From Macrotrachela quadricornifera (taxonomy: Eukaryota; Rotifera; Eurotatoria; Philodinida; Philodinidae): a stretch of DNA of 64,000 nt. Shown one piece after another: positions 47,893-59,649 of this stretch. The stretch is taken from assembly GCA_022393335.1 (NCBI GenBank), contig JAJEKB010021308.1:1217174-1281173 (forward strand), read 5' to 3'. The translations under genes and the position numbers were made by a program. Under the pieces are notes generated by a model. That model had not been told where the DNA came from, did not search any database, and worked only from the letters and a program-made list of their open reading frames with translations. The first letter of the stretch is position 1. Each line of letters opens with the position of its first letter.

Positions 47893-47927
47893 CTTACGAC
47901 GATCGTTTCGTTCTTGCTTAAGGAACT
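47893..47927 (-). ncRNA. Hammerhead ribozyme motif 2 (truncated)
   Basis: The minus strand reads a perfect 4-bp stem II (GUUC...GAAC) with loop CUUAAGCAA, then GAAA, a stem III hairpin (ACG-AU-CGU) and the GUC triplet ending at 47898. It aligns with motif 1 across this half. The CUGAUGA half is missing: the hAT-like element starts immediately beyond stem II at 47928. Same orientation as motif 1 and 833 bp away. Confidence 0.55.
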
Positions 47928-49329
47928 AGGGGTGCAGCAGCTCAGGCTCAAAAGTTCAGCTGAGTTGAGTTTTTGAGCTGTTCAATAGTTCGTTTGATGT
48001 GCGCTGAGCTTTTTGAACAGCTCTATTCATGAGCTGATCTGATTGAATTGACATGCATGTGAGGATAATGATTATGGCTTTAGGAATAGTGAAAAAGTAG
48101 TAGTAGTCGTTAAATACAAGTAGAGTGTGACAACACGAGTTTCACAGATGTGTCTGTTTCCATCTATTCATTAAATAATTAACCAACAGTATTTTCATTA
48201 CTTTCCTGATAAAAAATGTATAGTAATTGATTGTAGAAATGAAATCGGTTCAAATCATATGATGTGTAAAATATACTTGACCTTGACAACAATAAAAAAT
48301 ATCAAGTTTTTTCTTTTTATATATTACGAAAAAAAGATGCCCCCCCCCCTCAGATGTTCGTAATATTTCTAGTACGGGACGGAATTACTCTGAAATATAA
48401 AAAGTGGGAGTCCATTTCTAATTGCTTCGTTGCACTATCAGAATAATTATTAGCGAAATTATCTGAATCTTTTATTGAACTTAATATGCCGCCATAAAAC
48501 GCCTAAGAAATGAAATATTATACAAGAAAGAAAGCAACTGAGCTTTTGATCATGATGTCTAATGAGATTCCATGGGGTTATTAGAAGTGTTTCGATACTT
48601 TGTTATGTATGTGACTGAAGTCCTTTGAAGCCTTATCAAGTTCTTTGCAGTAAAGGTATCAGTCAATTTCGGCTTCCATTCCAGGCACTCGCTATTGGAA
48701 CAAGGACTCAGAATTCTAGAGAGTTTCCCATTCCTAGAAATCTGAAATCGATAGCAATTTGTTCAAAAGATGAAAGGTAAGTTACATCCACACGTTATCG
48801 CATTCGAAAACACATCAAAATTATTTTTAGGCAGATTCCAAAATCCCGGCAAAAGAACTTTAAAAAACGGGGAACCATCACATCCCTACGTTAAAGTGGC
48901 GTAAACTCTGTGGAAGCCTCTGAAAGCTGTTTTCAATCGTGAATTCTATTATTTTCTCCTGGACACAGTAATATAATTACTAGCTATTTCATATTGCGAC
49001 GTTATTTCCAAAAACGGAAAACTGATGATAACTGCTCAGAAGCTGCAGGGGATATTTCCAGATAACCGTTCAAAATACTGACGGTACTTTTCTTAGAAGG
49101 TACTGAGAGACTTCTGAACATCATCCATGTAAAAATCACAGATAGTTACCGTCAGTACTTGTAACTGGTGTTCGAGAAACTGTACGTAGCGTCTTTTGCT
49201 TGCCATTGAAAAGTTATACCAATCAGTTCAGCTCTTGAGATAGAGCTGTTCGAACAGTTCAGCTCCTAGATATGAGCTGTTGAGAACAGCTCCTACGCTC
49301 AGAGCTAAGTCCGAACTGTTACACCCCTA
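47928..49329. mobile_element. hAT-like non-autonomous element
   Basis: Ends TAGGGGTG and CACCCCTA, with clusters of GAGCTG/CAGCTC near both ends, as in the element at 20839-21997. The segment reading CTGATTGAA(T/A)TG is shared by both, so they belong to one family. Length about 1.4 kb. No transposase frame recognised and no convincing 8-bp duplication, so one flank may be deleted. It truncates hammerhead motif 2. Confidence 0.6.
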
Positions 49330-51006
49330 ATTGAAAGATCAGCAAGAACCGGTAATCATTTCAATCATTCGATTTGACACTCTGCTTGTAAAAGCTCTCT
49401 TGACCATGAAATTAAGAAACACAGTGTTAACAATACTGTCAAGAGATTCCTAGCAGAAGCTTACAAATTCTGAGAGTTAACCAATACCTGTCTTTCATTC
49501 TCACTTTTTCTGAGTCTCCCCTAGATTGATGGTGTTCCACCGCCTATGGAGACAAGGCCGATCTGGACATCTGGTTGGTGTCGACAATGATCGCAGAATA
49601 TCTCTATTGAAATCAGCAAAAATTCCGCAAATTGATTGGCTGCCCATTGAGACTACGTTTGAAAATTTTCGCAAACATGTACTGAAAAAGCTCTGAGTGA
49701 ACAACTTTTTCGATAGATTTTGAAAGCTTGCCCAGCAATTTAGAAGCAACATCTTTATATGAAAAGATGCGTCGTTTCACGCTCTACAACATATCAAAAA
49801 AGTGTAGAAATGATAGGAAATACAGCTAAAATTGATGTGGAGAACACTACAAAACTCAACATTCTACCTATATCAAAGTAGTTTCATCAACATAATAATA
49901 TGAAAGAATAGTCTAGTTTTGTAGAGCTGACTTGGCTCTATCGATTGGTGTATGGTAGTAATACATTCGATCGAGTTTTTGTGATAAATACACTTAAAGA
50001 AAACAAATTGAAAAAATCTTTATTTTCTATGCGACAGATGTCCAACAAAAACGTTTGAGGCAATAAAAACATATCTGAGAAGGCTGGAAATTTGCACATA
50101 GGAGTAACTTTTTGTGCTCTTTCGAATGGCAGATTCTGTTTTCAAAGTCAAAAATTTTTGACAACTGAGCTGGGTGGTGATCTCATGGATCCTCTCTTAA
50201 TACACCAAAGTCTACCAGGGTTTCCTACGGTGAGGGTGAAACTTGGGCACTAGCGTTGATACATAGACACCGGTAGACCCTAGTAGTTCTTTATCCATCC
50301 TACAACAGTAGTAGATTTTAATTAAGAACAGGATATGCTATAAATGAAACCTGAAAATAAATAAGATAGGATTATAATGATAGAAATATTGATCAAAATT
50401 ATGATTAAACTGTTACGTTATATTTTTTATGTGCATTTTGAATTACTTTGGAATTCAAAAACGTCATGCTCTCATTTAGACATATTCATCTCATTGATAA
50501 TAATTGTATACAGTTTTTTTTTTCTAGATTTAATTATACTTCAGATACTAATCGTTTCCATTCCATTTCATTCGATTTAGTAACGATGCATATGGCATTC
50601 AGGTAAAAGTTTTTGAACCTTAGATACCGTAGTAAGCAGATTTACATCTCAAAACGAATCTAACGTATTGGAATTTCTCTAGCTGGATATTTGTATACGT
50701 TAAAAATTAAGATTTGTTCATTTTCATTGGACAGTTGCAAAAATTTTGAAGTATATTGAAAAAAGTTTTCCTGTTATCCTGAATGGAAAAAATGAATCTT
50801 TCATACAGACTTAATTCTTTCTTATCATCATTTTATAATTGATTTAATAGTACAGGAATCAGACTCGGATACAGTAGAACGTACTCGCGCAAAACTTGAC
50901 GGTGAATTCCATATTGATCGCAGAGATATAGAAAGAAAAAGATCATTCAGACAAATTAAATGATCAATTCATTTCTGCAAGATAACTTCTATTGTTTATT
51001 TTACAG
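49330..51006. other. Intergenic or 5' region of gene E
   Basis: No clear element. A plus-strand stretch at about 50854-50929 (ESDSDTVERTRAKLDGEFHI) follows an AG and could be a cytoplasmic exon of gene E, but a matching donor is lacking. Confidence 0.3.
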
Positions 51007-51957
51007 TTGCACATGACTATTTTGGTTGGCCTTTTATGGTTGGTATTGCATGGATCTGACTGCAAGCCGAATAGTAATTGAAATAGATTCATCAAGCTCA
51101 GAATCGAATTCACCACCGATGAGTAAAGGTATAGTTAATTCTTTCTTATGCGCATTTCCGATTGAATTCTACAATAGATATGCTTAATAGTGTAGAGTTC
51201 ACTCATTTGTGAGAGATGTTTGTTTTTCTTCTTCTCCTCACTCTGTTCATCCTTCAACGATATTCCTTTAGTTTAAATAATTGCTTACTTTGTTTGTTTC
51301 TTTTTAGTGTGCTGTAACGATCAGAAGAAAAATCAGGATGAAACTGATATTGATTGTGATGGTACCAAGTGCCCCAAATGTCATAACATGATGGCTTGTA
51401 AAGCCGATTGCGACTGTATCAGCGATATTTGTAGAGGAAACAGGTGCATTGGTGAGTATTTAATCTTGACGAAATGCATATATTAGAAATTCTCCCATTC
51501 CAGCTCGAGAATCATGCATAGATAACAGAATGAATCAAGACGAGACTGATGTCGACTGTGGTGGTATCAAGTGTCCAAAGTGTAGAGATGCGAAGAATTG
51601 TAATATTCCATTAGATTGTATCAGTGGTTCATGCATAAATCATAGATGTATCAGATGTTGACTGTGGTGGTAAAACATGTCCTAAATGTGCCGACACAAA
51701 AGTTTGCAATGCTTCATCGGATTGTATTAGTGGTGTCTGCACGTCTAACATTTCTCAAGGTACCTTTGTCGTTGTATGAAACACCAACGGAATCATTGTC
51801 TGTCTTTTAGTACCCACTTGCAGCGATGGTGTGACGAATCAAGATGAAACAGACGATGACTGTGGTGGTAGCAAATGTCCAACATGTGAAAATGGAAAGA
51901 CTTGCAATAATGCATCAGATTGTGATAGTACTGAATGCATATCGATGGTTTGCCAGT
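51007..51957 (+). pseudogene. Gene E: anchor exon and cysteine-rich exons
   Basis: The anchor exon reads LFWLAFYGWYCMDLTASR, then IVIEIDSSSSESNSPP, and ends at a GTATAG donor. The next exon is the first type ([16 protein letters not shown], with DCDG instead of DCGG, then CDCISDIC). In 51504-51759 a normal domain start ([18 protein letters not shown]) runs to HRCI and then, one base out of frame, into DVDCGGKTCPKC of a second domain. The last exon reads CSDGVTNQDETDDDCGG, then CPTC. Confidence 0.8.
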
Positions 51958-53057
51958 GTGAGTAGCTCAATAATAGAATTTTTAAAACAGATTTCACGGA
52001 AAGGAATGGTTCTGTTGGTAAAAATGTTGATACAATGTGGAAGGTACCTTTTTAGCTTGACATTAATCCAATACTAGAGTGATGCTTATTGTTTTCTTCC
52101 TCTAGCATATGGTGCAACATTTCCTCAGATGCTATTTCCAGAACTGCGTACTCGTAAAAAGACGGATTTTTATTCATACTCAATCTTTTTTTTATGATCT
52201 GCACTTTGTTAACCTCCTTCGAACAATATACTCGTTTAGTGCCATCTTAGAACAGTGGGATAACAATTCGGTTTGTTTTTCATCAAAATAAAAATCTGAT
52301 AGTCGTATATTGAGGTTTCCCGAAAACTACTTAAAAAGAATTTACAACTGAGATCGATTAAGTGATAATAATTCAAAAAGAGGTAATAAAAATAATTCAT
52401 TCAGTGATGGAAAGGACCTAGCAGATAGAATGTTTGCCTATAGAACAAATCAGAAAACTGTTTCGCTTTGATGAGAAAATGCAAGATATGTTCCAAAGAT
52501 AAATTTTGGATCAAGGAAAACTGTCGATGGGATACTAAACACGAGTTGAGATTTGAGAAATAGTTGAGCTCGATATTTTCGTTTCAAAAGGAATATTGTC
52601 GGGTATCGAGCAAATCCTACGAAAGTTTGCCAAAGATCCGTTCGTAAACTCTAATACATTACATAGTAGAATGTACTGAAGATATTGCAAATTCAAATGT
52701 GCTCCAGAAATACGGTACATTCGGCTCATTATGCAAGATTATCTTTATGAGCGCAACCGATTCTGAAAGTTTAAGAACCGGAATTCTTCATGAAAATGTG
52801 AAACAAATACACAATAGGTGTGTGGAGCCGCTTAACATTCAAGCTTGAATGCTTCGGCTTTCTAAGCGAATATGTTTTACAGATGTACAGTGGTATTTTA
52901 TCTTTCTTGGAGCTAGATAGTAGAGTGCAACTGAGTCGTATGATTAGCACTATCTTTTCGTTATATGAATCTACAAAAAGCAGCAAGAATAAGGATCGTA
53001 TGACTGTTTTCTATAAGATGAAGAAAGAAAGATATGGAGGTTTTGACCAGATGTGAA

Positions 53058-53768
53058 TATATTAGTGTTTTTTCCGAGTTTTCTCTTCCTTTTATAATGT
53101 AATTTATAAATTATTGTATATTTATATTATAATTATTAAATTTTTAATTTTAATTTTAATATTTAATTTTTCATAGAATAAAAATAAATAAATTGATAAA
53201 AAACCAAATTATANNNNNNNNNNNNNNNNNNNNNNNNNNNNNNNNNNNNNNNNNNNNNNNNNNNNNNNNNNNNNNNNNNNNNNNNNNNNNNNNNNNNNNN
53301 NNNNNNNNNNNNNNNNNNNNNNNNNNNNNNNNNNNNNNNNNNNNNNNNNNNNNNNNNNNNNNNNNNNNNNNNNNNNNNNNNNNNNNNNNNNNNNNNNNNN
53401 NNNNNNNNNNNNNNNNNNNNNNNNNNNNNNNNNNNNNNNNNNNNNNNNNNNNNNNNNNNNNNNNNNNNNNNNNNNNNNNNNNNNNNNNNNNNNNNNNNNN
53501 NNNNNNNNNNNNNNNNNNNNNNNNNNNNNNNNNNNNNNNNNNNNNNNNNNNNNNNNNNNNNNNNNNNNNNNNNNNNNNNNNNNNNNNNNNNNNNNNNNNN
53601 NNNNNNNNNNNNNTATAATTTGGTTTTTTATCAATTTATTTATTTTTATTCTATGAAAAAGTAAATATTAAAATTAAAATTAAAAATTTAATAATTATAA
53701 TATAAATATACAATAATTTATAAATTACATTATAAAAGGAAGAGAAAACTCGGAAAAAACACTAATAT
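53058..53768. repeat. Inverted repeat with 155 bp arms around an assembly gap
   Basis: The sequence left of the gap (53058-53213) and right of it (53614-53768) are near-perfect inverted copies, AT-rich, with ATATTAGTGTTTTTTCCGAG at the outer end. The 400 N run sits exactly at the centre. It lies in the long intron of gene E. Either a fold-back element whose loop could not be assembled, or an assembly join of one arm to its own complement. Confidence 0.8.
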
Positions 53769-55538
53769 AATTATGACCTTCCTATTAACTCGAAACGAAA
53801 CCAGATGTGAATGTGGATAGTCATGAGGATTCAATTCACTGTGAACATCTTGTACTTTATTCTCGTTTAAACACTATTGCCGTGTGACTATAAGGAGTCA
53901 TAGCAACGTTGGGTGAAAATAACGCTTTTCCTTCGATATGATCAACTTCAATGAAAGTCAGCAATCTACAGTACAGATATGAAATGGATTTGGATTTCTG
54001 ACTAGGCTCCACCAGTCTAATAACCGTATTTCGGAAAGAACGATTTAAAAACCTCATATTCGAGTACAGAAATTCAGACCTGTATATCCAATTTATACTT
54101 GGTATTTTACTTCCGCGTGTAGTACTTGTGCATGATATAGAGAAACTACGATTCGCTAATATAGATTCTTTTGGTAAGAGAAAATAACGACGATGTGTGT
54201 GCATATCAAGTTGGGCAAAGTTGTCTTGCAAAAGGGTTGTTGCAATACTTAGAATAGCATCAAGTAAAATAAAAAAGATTTTTTGCTCACCAATTTTTCA
54301 ACTATCACCGAGAGCACAAATATTCTTTAGACGAACAGGAAAATGGTTGTAACATGTATGTTTTGATTGAGAAGTACTCCGACTGTCAGATACCTAGAGA
54401 GATTAAACTCAGAACTCATCTATAATCTTGAGAAAAAACAGTTTGAAAAGAAATTTCGAAAGCAATACACCCAAAAATAACTCTGTACGACAAGAGTTTA
54501 AGAAAACATCATAGTATCCAACATCCACAATTTTGGATAGAATATCTCATCAGTTGTCCTTGTACTTCCTGTTTATTTTATCCATATCTTGCCTAAGGGT
54601 TTTTAATCAATATAATTCCTTTAATCCTTCCGCTATTTACTTCATGACTTTTCGTGTATTGTTTGTATTGCACCGATTGTTTTTCTCCATGCGTCTAACA
54701 CCTATCTCTTTGTGACACATCAATTTCTCTTCCCTTATACTATCCATCGATCTTATCATACTGCGGATATATTGCACCATATGTTACAATGAATCCAAAA
54801 ACCATTTTCTTTATGGAAACAAGAACAGATAATAGTTGACTGGCGCAGAGAACAAATTTCGAACAAATGTAAAAAGACAATTTATGCGATAATGATAATA
54901 TATGAGAAACGTGAAGATGGAACACGTAACACTCGTGAATGTAAAAGTTAAAACTTAGATAATAGAAGAAATATATAATGAACACCGATATTAAACTTCT
55001 TTGTATGAAGAAAAAGGTAAAGTAATCAAGCAGTGCTAAGATAACTAACGAGATTTTCGTTATTCAAGATTCGAAAACTAAACTTCAAGATACAGTCGAA
55101 TATGTGGAATATATTCTTGAAACTGGAAAGAACTCTATTTATTCAATCTTTATTGACACGAAAATCATCAGCTGCTATCAGCTCTTATTCGCATTCAACT
55201 GTCGAACGTCAATGCATTATTGACAAATGAACATGATAAGTTTTATTGGAAAAGCGTAGGATAGCAGGATGATTGACTATGAGACAAAGAATTAGGAATA
55301 GTATGCATAGGAAATCAGAATGAAATACCACACGCACTCATGCAACGATTTCATTAGTTCTAGTGTAGGTGTGGATAAAACGTTCTTTCGTTACCATTAT
55401 ACACATTTTACAATTCGACAAAATCTTTTGTTTATAAAAAAAAAACAATTTACTCGCTGTTTTAGACATGCGAGAGACTCATGTTCGTTTTCTGAAACAA
55501 AAAGGGTTCATTATTGTGCATCTGTCTTTTTTTTACAG
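53769..55538. other. Rest of the long intron of gene E
   Basis: A minus-strand frame of 124 residues at 53857-54231 has a protein-like composition but no recognised family. Nothing else seen. Confidence 0.3.
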
Positions 55539-56188
55539 CTTGTTCATTGAGTAGTTTCATCAATGGTGACTTCGAATCTGGTAATGCTAATGGCTGGGTT
55601 GTCGGTGGTGTCAATCGAACTTCGCTCTCATCATCTCAAATTGAGCCGAGAGACTTTTTGCCAGGTGGTTCGCTTTATAACTCAACCGTTGCTACAACAC
55701 ATTCAGCTATTGTTACTCCCGGCAACGATCCAATCCTTAACAATTTGATGCCAAATATCGTTCACAGGGGCCAACGCGCATTCCGTGTAGAAGACACAGA
55801 CAAAGGGGGCTTTGTATCAGTCATTAGCCAGCAAATTAATAATTACTTCTGTTTAAACATCTATTTTGCATGATTAGCGGTTTTAGAAAATGGTAATCAC
55901 ACTGCAAATGAGTCTAGTGTTATGGTAATCGAACTGGAAGACACGACCATCGGTGACACATTACTCTCGCGGCATTACGACGCCGGAAGAAAATCAGCCG
56001 GTGTCGATACTCGTTTCAACCGGAAAGATGCATACTTCTATACGCCGGCTTGGCAAATCGAGCACTTGTCTATTGATCGTAATCGCACAGGTCATAACTT
56101 CACCTTAAATGTTCTTGCAGCAGACTGAAAACCAACCGGTCACAAAGGTTATGTCTATCTCGACAGTTTTGGGGGTGTTGAGCCGTAA
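55539..56188 (+). pseudogene. Gene E: terminal beta-sandwich exon, two internal TGA
   Basis: Opens in phase 1 after a TTTTTTTTACAG acceptor: CSLSSFINGDFESGNANGW, then HSAIVTPGNDPIL, VIELEDTTIGDTLLSRHYD, FYTPAWQIEHLSID and GYVYLDSFGGVEP before TAA. This is an N-G-D-F-E-x-G-x-x-x-G-W type carbohydrate-binding-like sandwich domain. Apart from the two TGA codons the frame is intact over 215 codons. Confidence 0.75.
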
Positions 56189-57464
56189 CCAATCATGATA
56201 AACTAACCACTTAATTTCTTTTGGAAAAATTGGCATGAGAACCTTTTTTTTCGAGCTTTCAACTTTTATTTTTACTTTTCAGTTTTAACCTCTTCAATTC
56301 TTCTCGTTCAGTTTTCAAGATTTCAAGATTTTTTTTTGAATTTAAGCTGCCACGTTTTCAATTCCTAAGTTCACCTTTCCAGATCCTCCAAATTCCATTA
56401 TCACTTAAATTTTACAGTTCTTTTTGTTGAAGCTTTCTAGTTTTAGATTTTTGAATAAAGTAGAATTCCTTAGTTTCATTCTATTGAAAAAACAGTTTTA
56501 AAAGCGAACGCTTAAAATCTCTGTTGTGAATGAAACTATAGGCAACTAGCCTCAGCTTCGAATTTGCTTAGAAATCTCACTAAACGGTGTTTGTAATTGA
56601 TCTTTCCATGAAAATACAAGGCATTTTGACGTTTCGTTGCTACTCTTCATTCCGAACATCCGTTGAAGGTGAGTTTAAACGATAGTTTACCATGGCGCAT
56701 TTCGACTGACTTTCAAGTCTCATCAGGTGGTTTAAATTAATCTGCATATCCTCCTGGTCAAAAATATTTAGACTCGGTACTTTTCATATATTATCATTAT
56801 AAATCGTTATCGATGAGAAGCTAGCGTAACGTAACGCGTTACCGTGACGAAAGCAAAAATCCTATTGGTTAAAAACGAACCAATCAAAAAGTTTTTAAAT
56901 GCAGAACACCATTTTAGAGGCTAGGAATTTCAAAATGGATTTCTTGACAACCACCATAAACTTCTGAGAAGTAGCTTATGAAAAACGCTTATTCAATAAA
57001 AGACTCAAAAATAAAACTTGCTGTTAAATTTACATTTACTTTGCTTCCACCGCAGGTACATGCTAAGAGAGAAAAGTCCCTTTCTACGTGCATGACTCAC
57101 CAATGTGTGACCTCAAACCGAATTTTTTTAACTCGGGTGTGAGGGTAAATCAAATGTAAAACAAACTGATCTATATAACATAAAGATATAAACCAATCTG
57201 TTAATCTCAACTCTTGCTTTTCAGCAATCGATCTTCAGTGCCAAATAGTGTATATGTATTTACTAGATTTCTAATAAAAAATAAACGCAGAATTTGCTTC
57301 GTCGACGCGTTTCGTGTATTTATTAGAAAATAAAAAACACTCTTCAAGGCTCTGCATTTATAAAAAAAAAATTTTTTAGAAATCAAATAAAAGAAACAAA
57401 ACTAAGAAACTAAATGAACGAAAAGAACGAAAAAACTAAATAAAGAAAAGCTGGATTAATAGTA
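56189..57464. other. Spacer between gene E and the 5.3 kb transposon
   Basis: AT-rich, with only the hammerhead-like motif near 56.7 kb recognised. Confidence 0.4.
56685..56733 (-). ncRNA. Hammerhead-like motif 3 (degenerate)
   Basis: The minus strand has CUGAUGA (56726-56720), a perfect 4-bp stem II (GACU...AGUC, 8-base loop) and GAAA (56703-56700). Stem I can form ACCA/UGGU. The cleavage triplet expected as GUC reads GCC, and C15.2 is replaced by U, so this copy should not cleave. Confidence 0.45.
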
Positions 57465-57863
57465 GGGTGAATCCATGGAGACCCAACCACTTTTTGGAAA
57501 GGTCTTTTTTTCGATTTTTTTTTCTTCCACAATGCCCGTATCGTCTAGAAAACACTTTCGATGAAAAAAAAAATCTAACCCTTTCTATTGAAAATGTCGA
57601 GTTTTCGAGCATTTTTTCGGTGCCCCTATGATACACTATATATACATAGGAAATCTTAGAAGAAAATCTAGGATTTTTTCGCGAATGATTTCTTTTGAAT
57701 TTTTTTCTCCTCATAAATATTTAAAAAGTTTAAAAACATGTTTTCTGAGAAACATTTGACCTTTTCTATCGAAATTCTTGGAATGCTAAATCATTTTCTC
57801 TGAATACAACAGCTACAAGTGATCGTTAACTTGAGTTACAATGAATTAGTTTGACAATTTTCA
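57465..57863. repeat. Left terminal inverted repeat of the 5.3 kb transposon
   Basis: About 400 bp, inverted relative to 62378-62774. A 92-residue frame inside it also appears in the right repeat; it is a by-product of the repeat, not a gene. Confidence 0.85.
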
Positions 57864-58656
57864 TCTCTCTCATAGAGTACAAGAATTTTCATCATAATAT
57901 CTCTCAGAACATTTTTGAACTGATGATTTTGCGCACGTCATTGGAAAGATATCCTCCTAAACCGTCTGGCAAAAATGAGATCAAGAGGACAAAAGGAGTA
58001 GAGGTATCGAAACGGTGAATTTTCCATATCTTTGTAAGGACATCTTTAGGCGTAAATTTTTATGCACAAATATCGTGTCTTCAAATGAATAAGATTACGG
58101 ATGAATCATCAGATATTAAAAAATATCGAATATCCACCAATTAGTACTTTTTTTCAAACTTGTATCGCAATACCAAGAAAACGAAAATATTGTGAACATC
58201 CGATGAAACATAGAAAATCTACACGTGTACCAAAAAGAGTAGTCGCCGTATCATCACAGCTATCGAGATTTTTGTTTTCTCAATATGATGCGGCTACCAC
58301 TCGAATTTATTGGTTATGTCCAAGATGTCATGCATTTGAATCGAAAGAAATGATGAGTCATCAATCAATGGAATTTAACGAAGATGAAAGTTCAAGTGGT
58401 GATGAACCCATGATAGAAGATTCTTCAGGTGGCGATGATGAAAATGATGACAATGCTATTAATGTGGTGTTTAATGATCTGAACCAGGATTGCCAGATCT
58501 TCCGGATTTTCCGGAAAAATTCCGGATTTTGTAAGTTTTTCCGGATTTTTCTGGGTTTCCAGTTTTTTCCGGATTTTAGATATCTTTTAGTTCAAATATG
58601 TTTCGCTTATTTCTTAACATCCAAAACAAATCATTATCAATTTGGCAGAGGCTTAA

Positions 58657-59649
58657 TCCTCATACTACCACCTGAGGTCTTTTCGGACCCCAGACCACTT
58701 CCCATTATACCTTATTCTCACAGCATAATGGATAAAAACCTCTGCTTTTAGATATGCGTTGATAGATGTCAGTCTCACTCATTGACGATATTTGTTTGTT
58801 CTTTTTGAGCATCGTTAATACAATAAAATATATCGAAATACGTATCAACGTGTTATTATCGATTGGAGTCTCAATAGACCCCAAAGAGTAGAGTTGATTA
58901 TACATAAATTATTGATGTGATATTATTAGTAGTGAATCCTTGATAGACTTATTTACTTGTAGAAAATATTTTAGGCAATTATCACTTATATTATGAGTGT
59001 GTAATAATACATTGAAATTGAATTTGATATCATTTCGATCGATTTTTTTGAAACAGTTCGTGTCATCCTAAAATGTGTAGTAATATGGACCACGAAAAAT
59101 CCTCAGTGGAGTCATGACAAGCTGTTTCGTTGACGATTATTTCTTCTACAACTAGGTCGGAGTCTTGCTGATGCTCATCTGAATCAACGTTGCCAAAATC
59201 CGAGAGCAGTTCAGCAAAGTGTTCGATTAGCTATGCAGAATCTCAGGCTTTCAGTGACCCATCCGACGAATGCCGGTTCGAAAGTAGGCGGAAGACGACG
59301 TTGTCAACTCTGTTCAAAGTCACATGATAAAAAAAGTCGCTACACAATGCTCAACGTGTTACTTTTCTTGCTGTTTGAATCATCGTAAAATAATTTGTGA
59401 TATGTGTTTAGGGTCTTTTAGTGAAGATGAGAAAAAAACAAGTAATAAAGAGTAAAAACTACTAGAAAATGGCACGATGAGATCTTTTTCTTTCGATCTA
59501 GTCTATAATGCTCCTCCATATGTAAGTATTACACTTACTCAACAGCTTGATAGAAATATTACTCTCTCTTTCTAATTCAAAATTGAGATGGGGTCCGTAA
59601 CGACCCCAATCAAGAAAAAGTTAAGCTTTGGTAGGTGGTAGTATGAGAG
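58657..59649. mobile_element. piggyBac-like deletion derivative, TTAA duplication
   Basis: Flanked by TTAA (58653-58656 and 59650-59653), with ends TCCTCATACTACCACC and, inverted, CTCTCATACTACCACC. 993 bp. It keeps only the end of a transposase (59215-59455) and three GRRGTC-N6-GACCCC palindromes. It lies inside the hAT-like MITE. Confidence 0.85.
59215..59455 (+). pseudogene. piggyBac transposase C-terminal cysteine-rich domain remnant
   Basis: One frame reads GRRRCQLCSKSHDKK and, after a frameshift, another reads QCSTCYFSCCLNHRKIICDM followed by C: the C-x2-C ... C-x2-C ... H ... C-x2-C pattern of the piggyBac C-terminal zinc-binding domain, which binds the element ends. The catalytic domain is absent. 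Confidence 0.65.

Larger units (their letters stand above)
51007..56188 (+). pseudogene. Gene E: decayed modular protein (anchor + 8-Cys + jelly roll)
   Basis: Plus-strand relative of genes A and CD. Exons: anchor 51007-51128, first-type cysteine domain 51308-51451, a fused double domain 51504-51759, a further domain 51811-51957, then after a 3.6 kb intron a terminal domain 55539-56188. Damage is spread throughout: TGA at 51014-51016 in the anchor exon, an out-of-frame fusion near 51650, TGA at 55871-55873 where the context (YFA-stop-LAVLENG) suggests a former Trp, and TGA at 56126-56128 (AAD-stop-KPTGHKGY). The gene is therefore non-functional as read. Splice sites are still good, so decay is recent. 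Confidence 0.8.

Noticed and set aside
51014..56128. In-frame TGA codons in gene E read as recoded Trp or selenocysteine
   Set aside because: The same locus also has an out-of-frame exon fusion, two of the sites suggest ordinary Trp or Cys losses, and intact genes nearby show no use of TGA as sense. Decay is the simpler reading.
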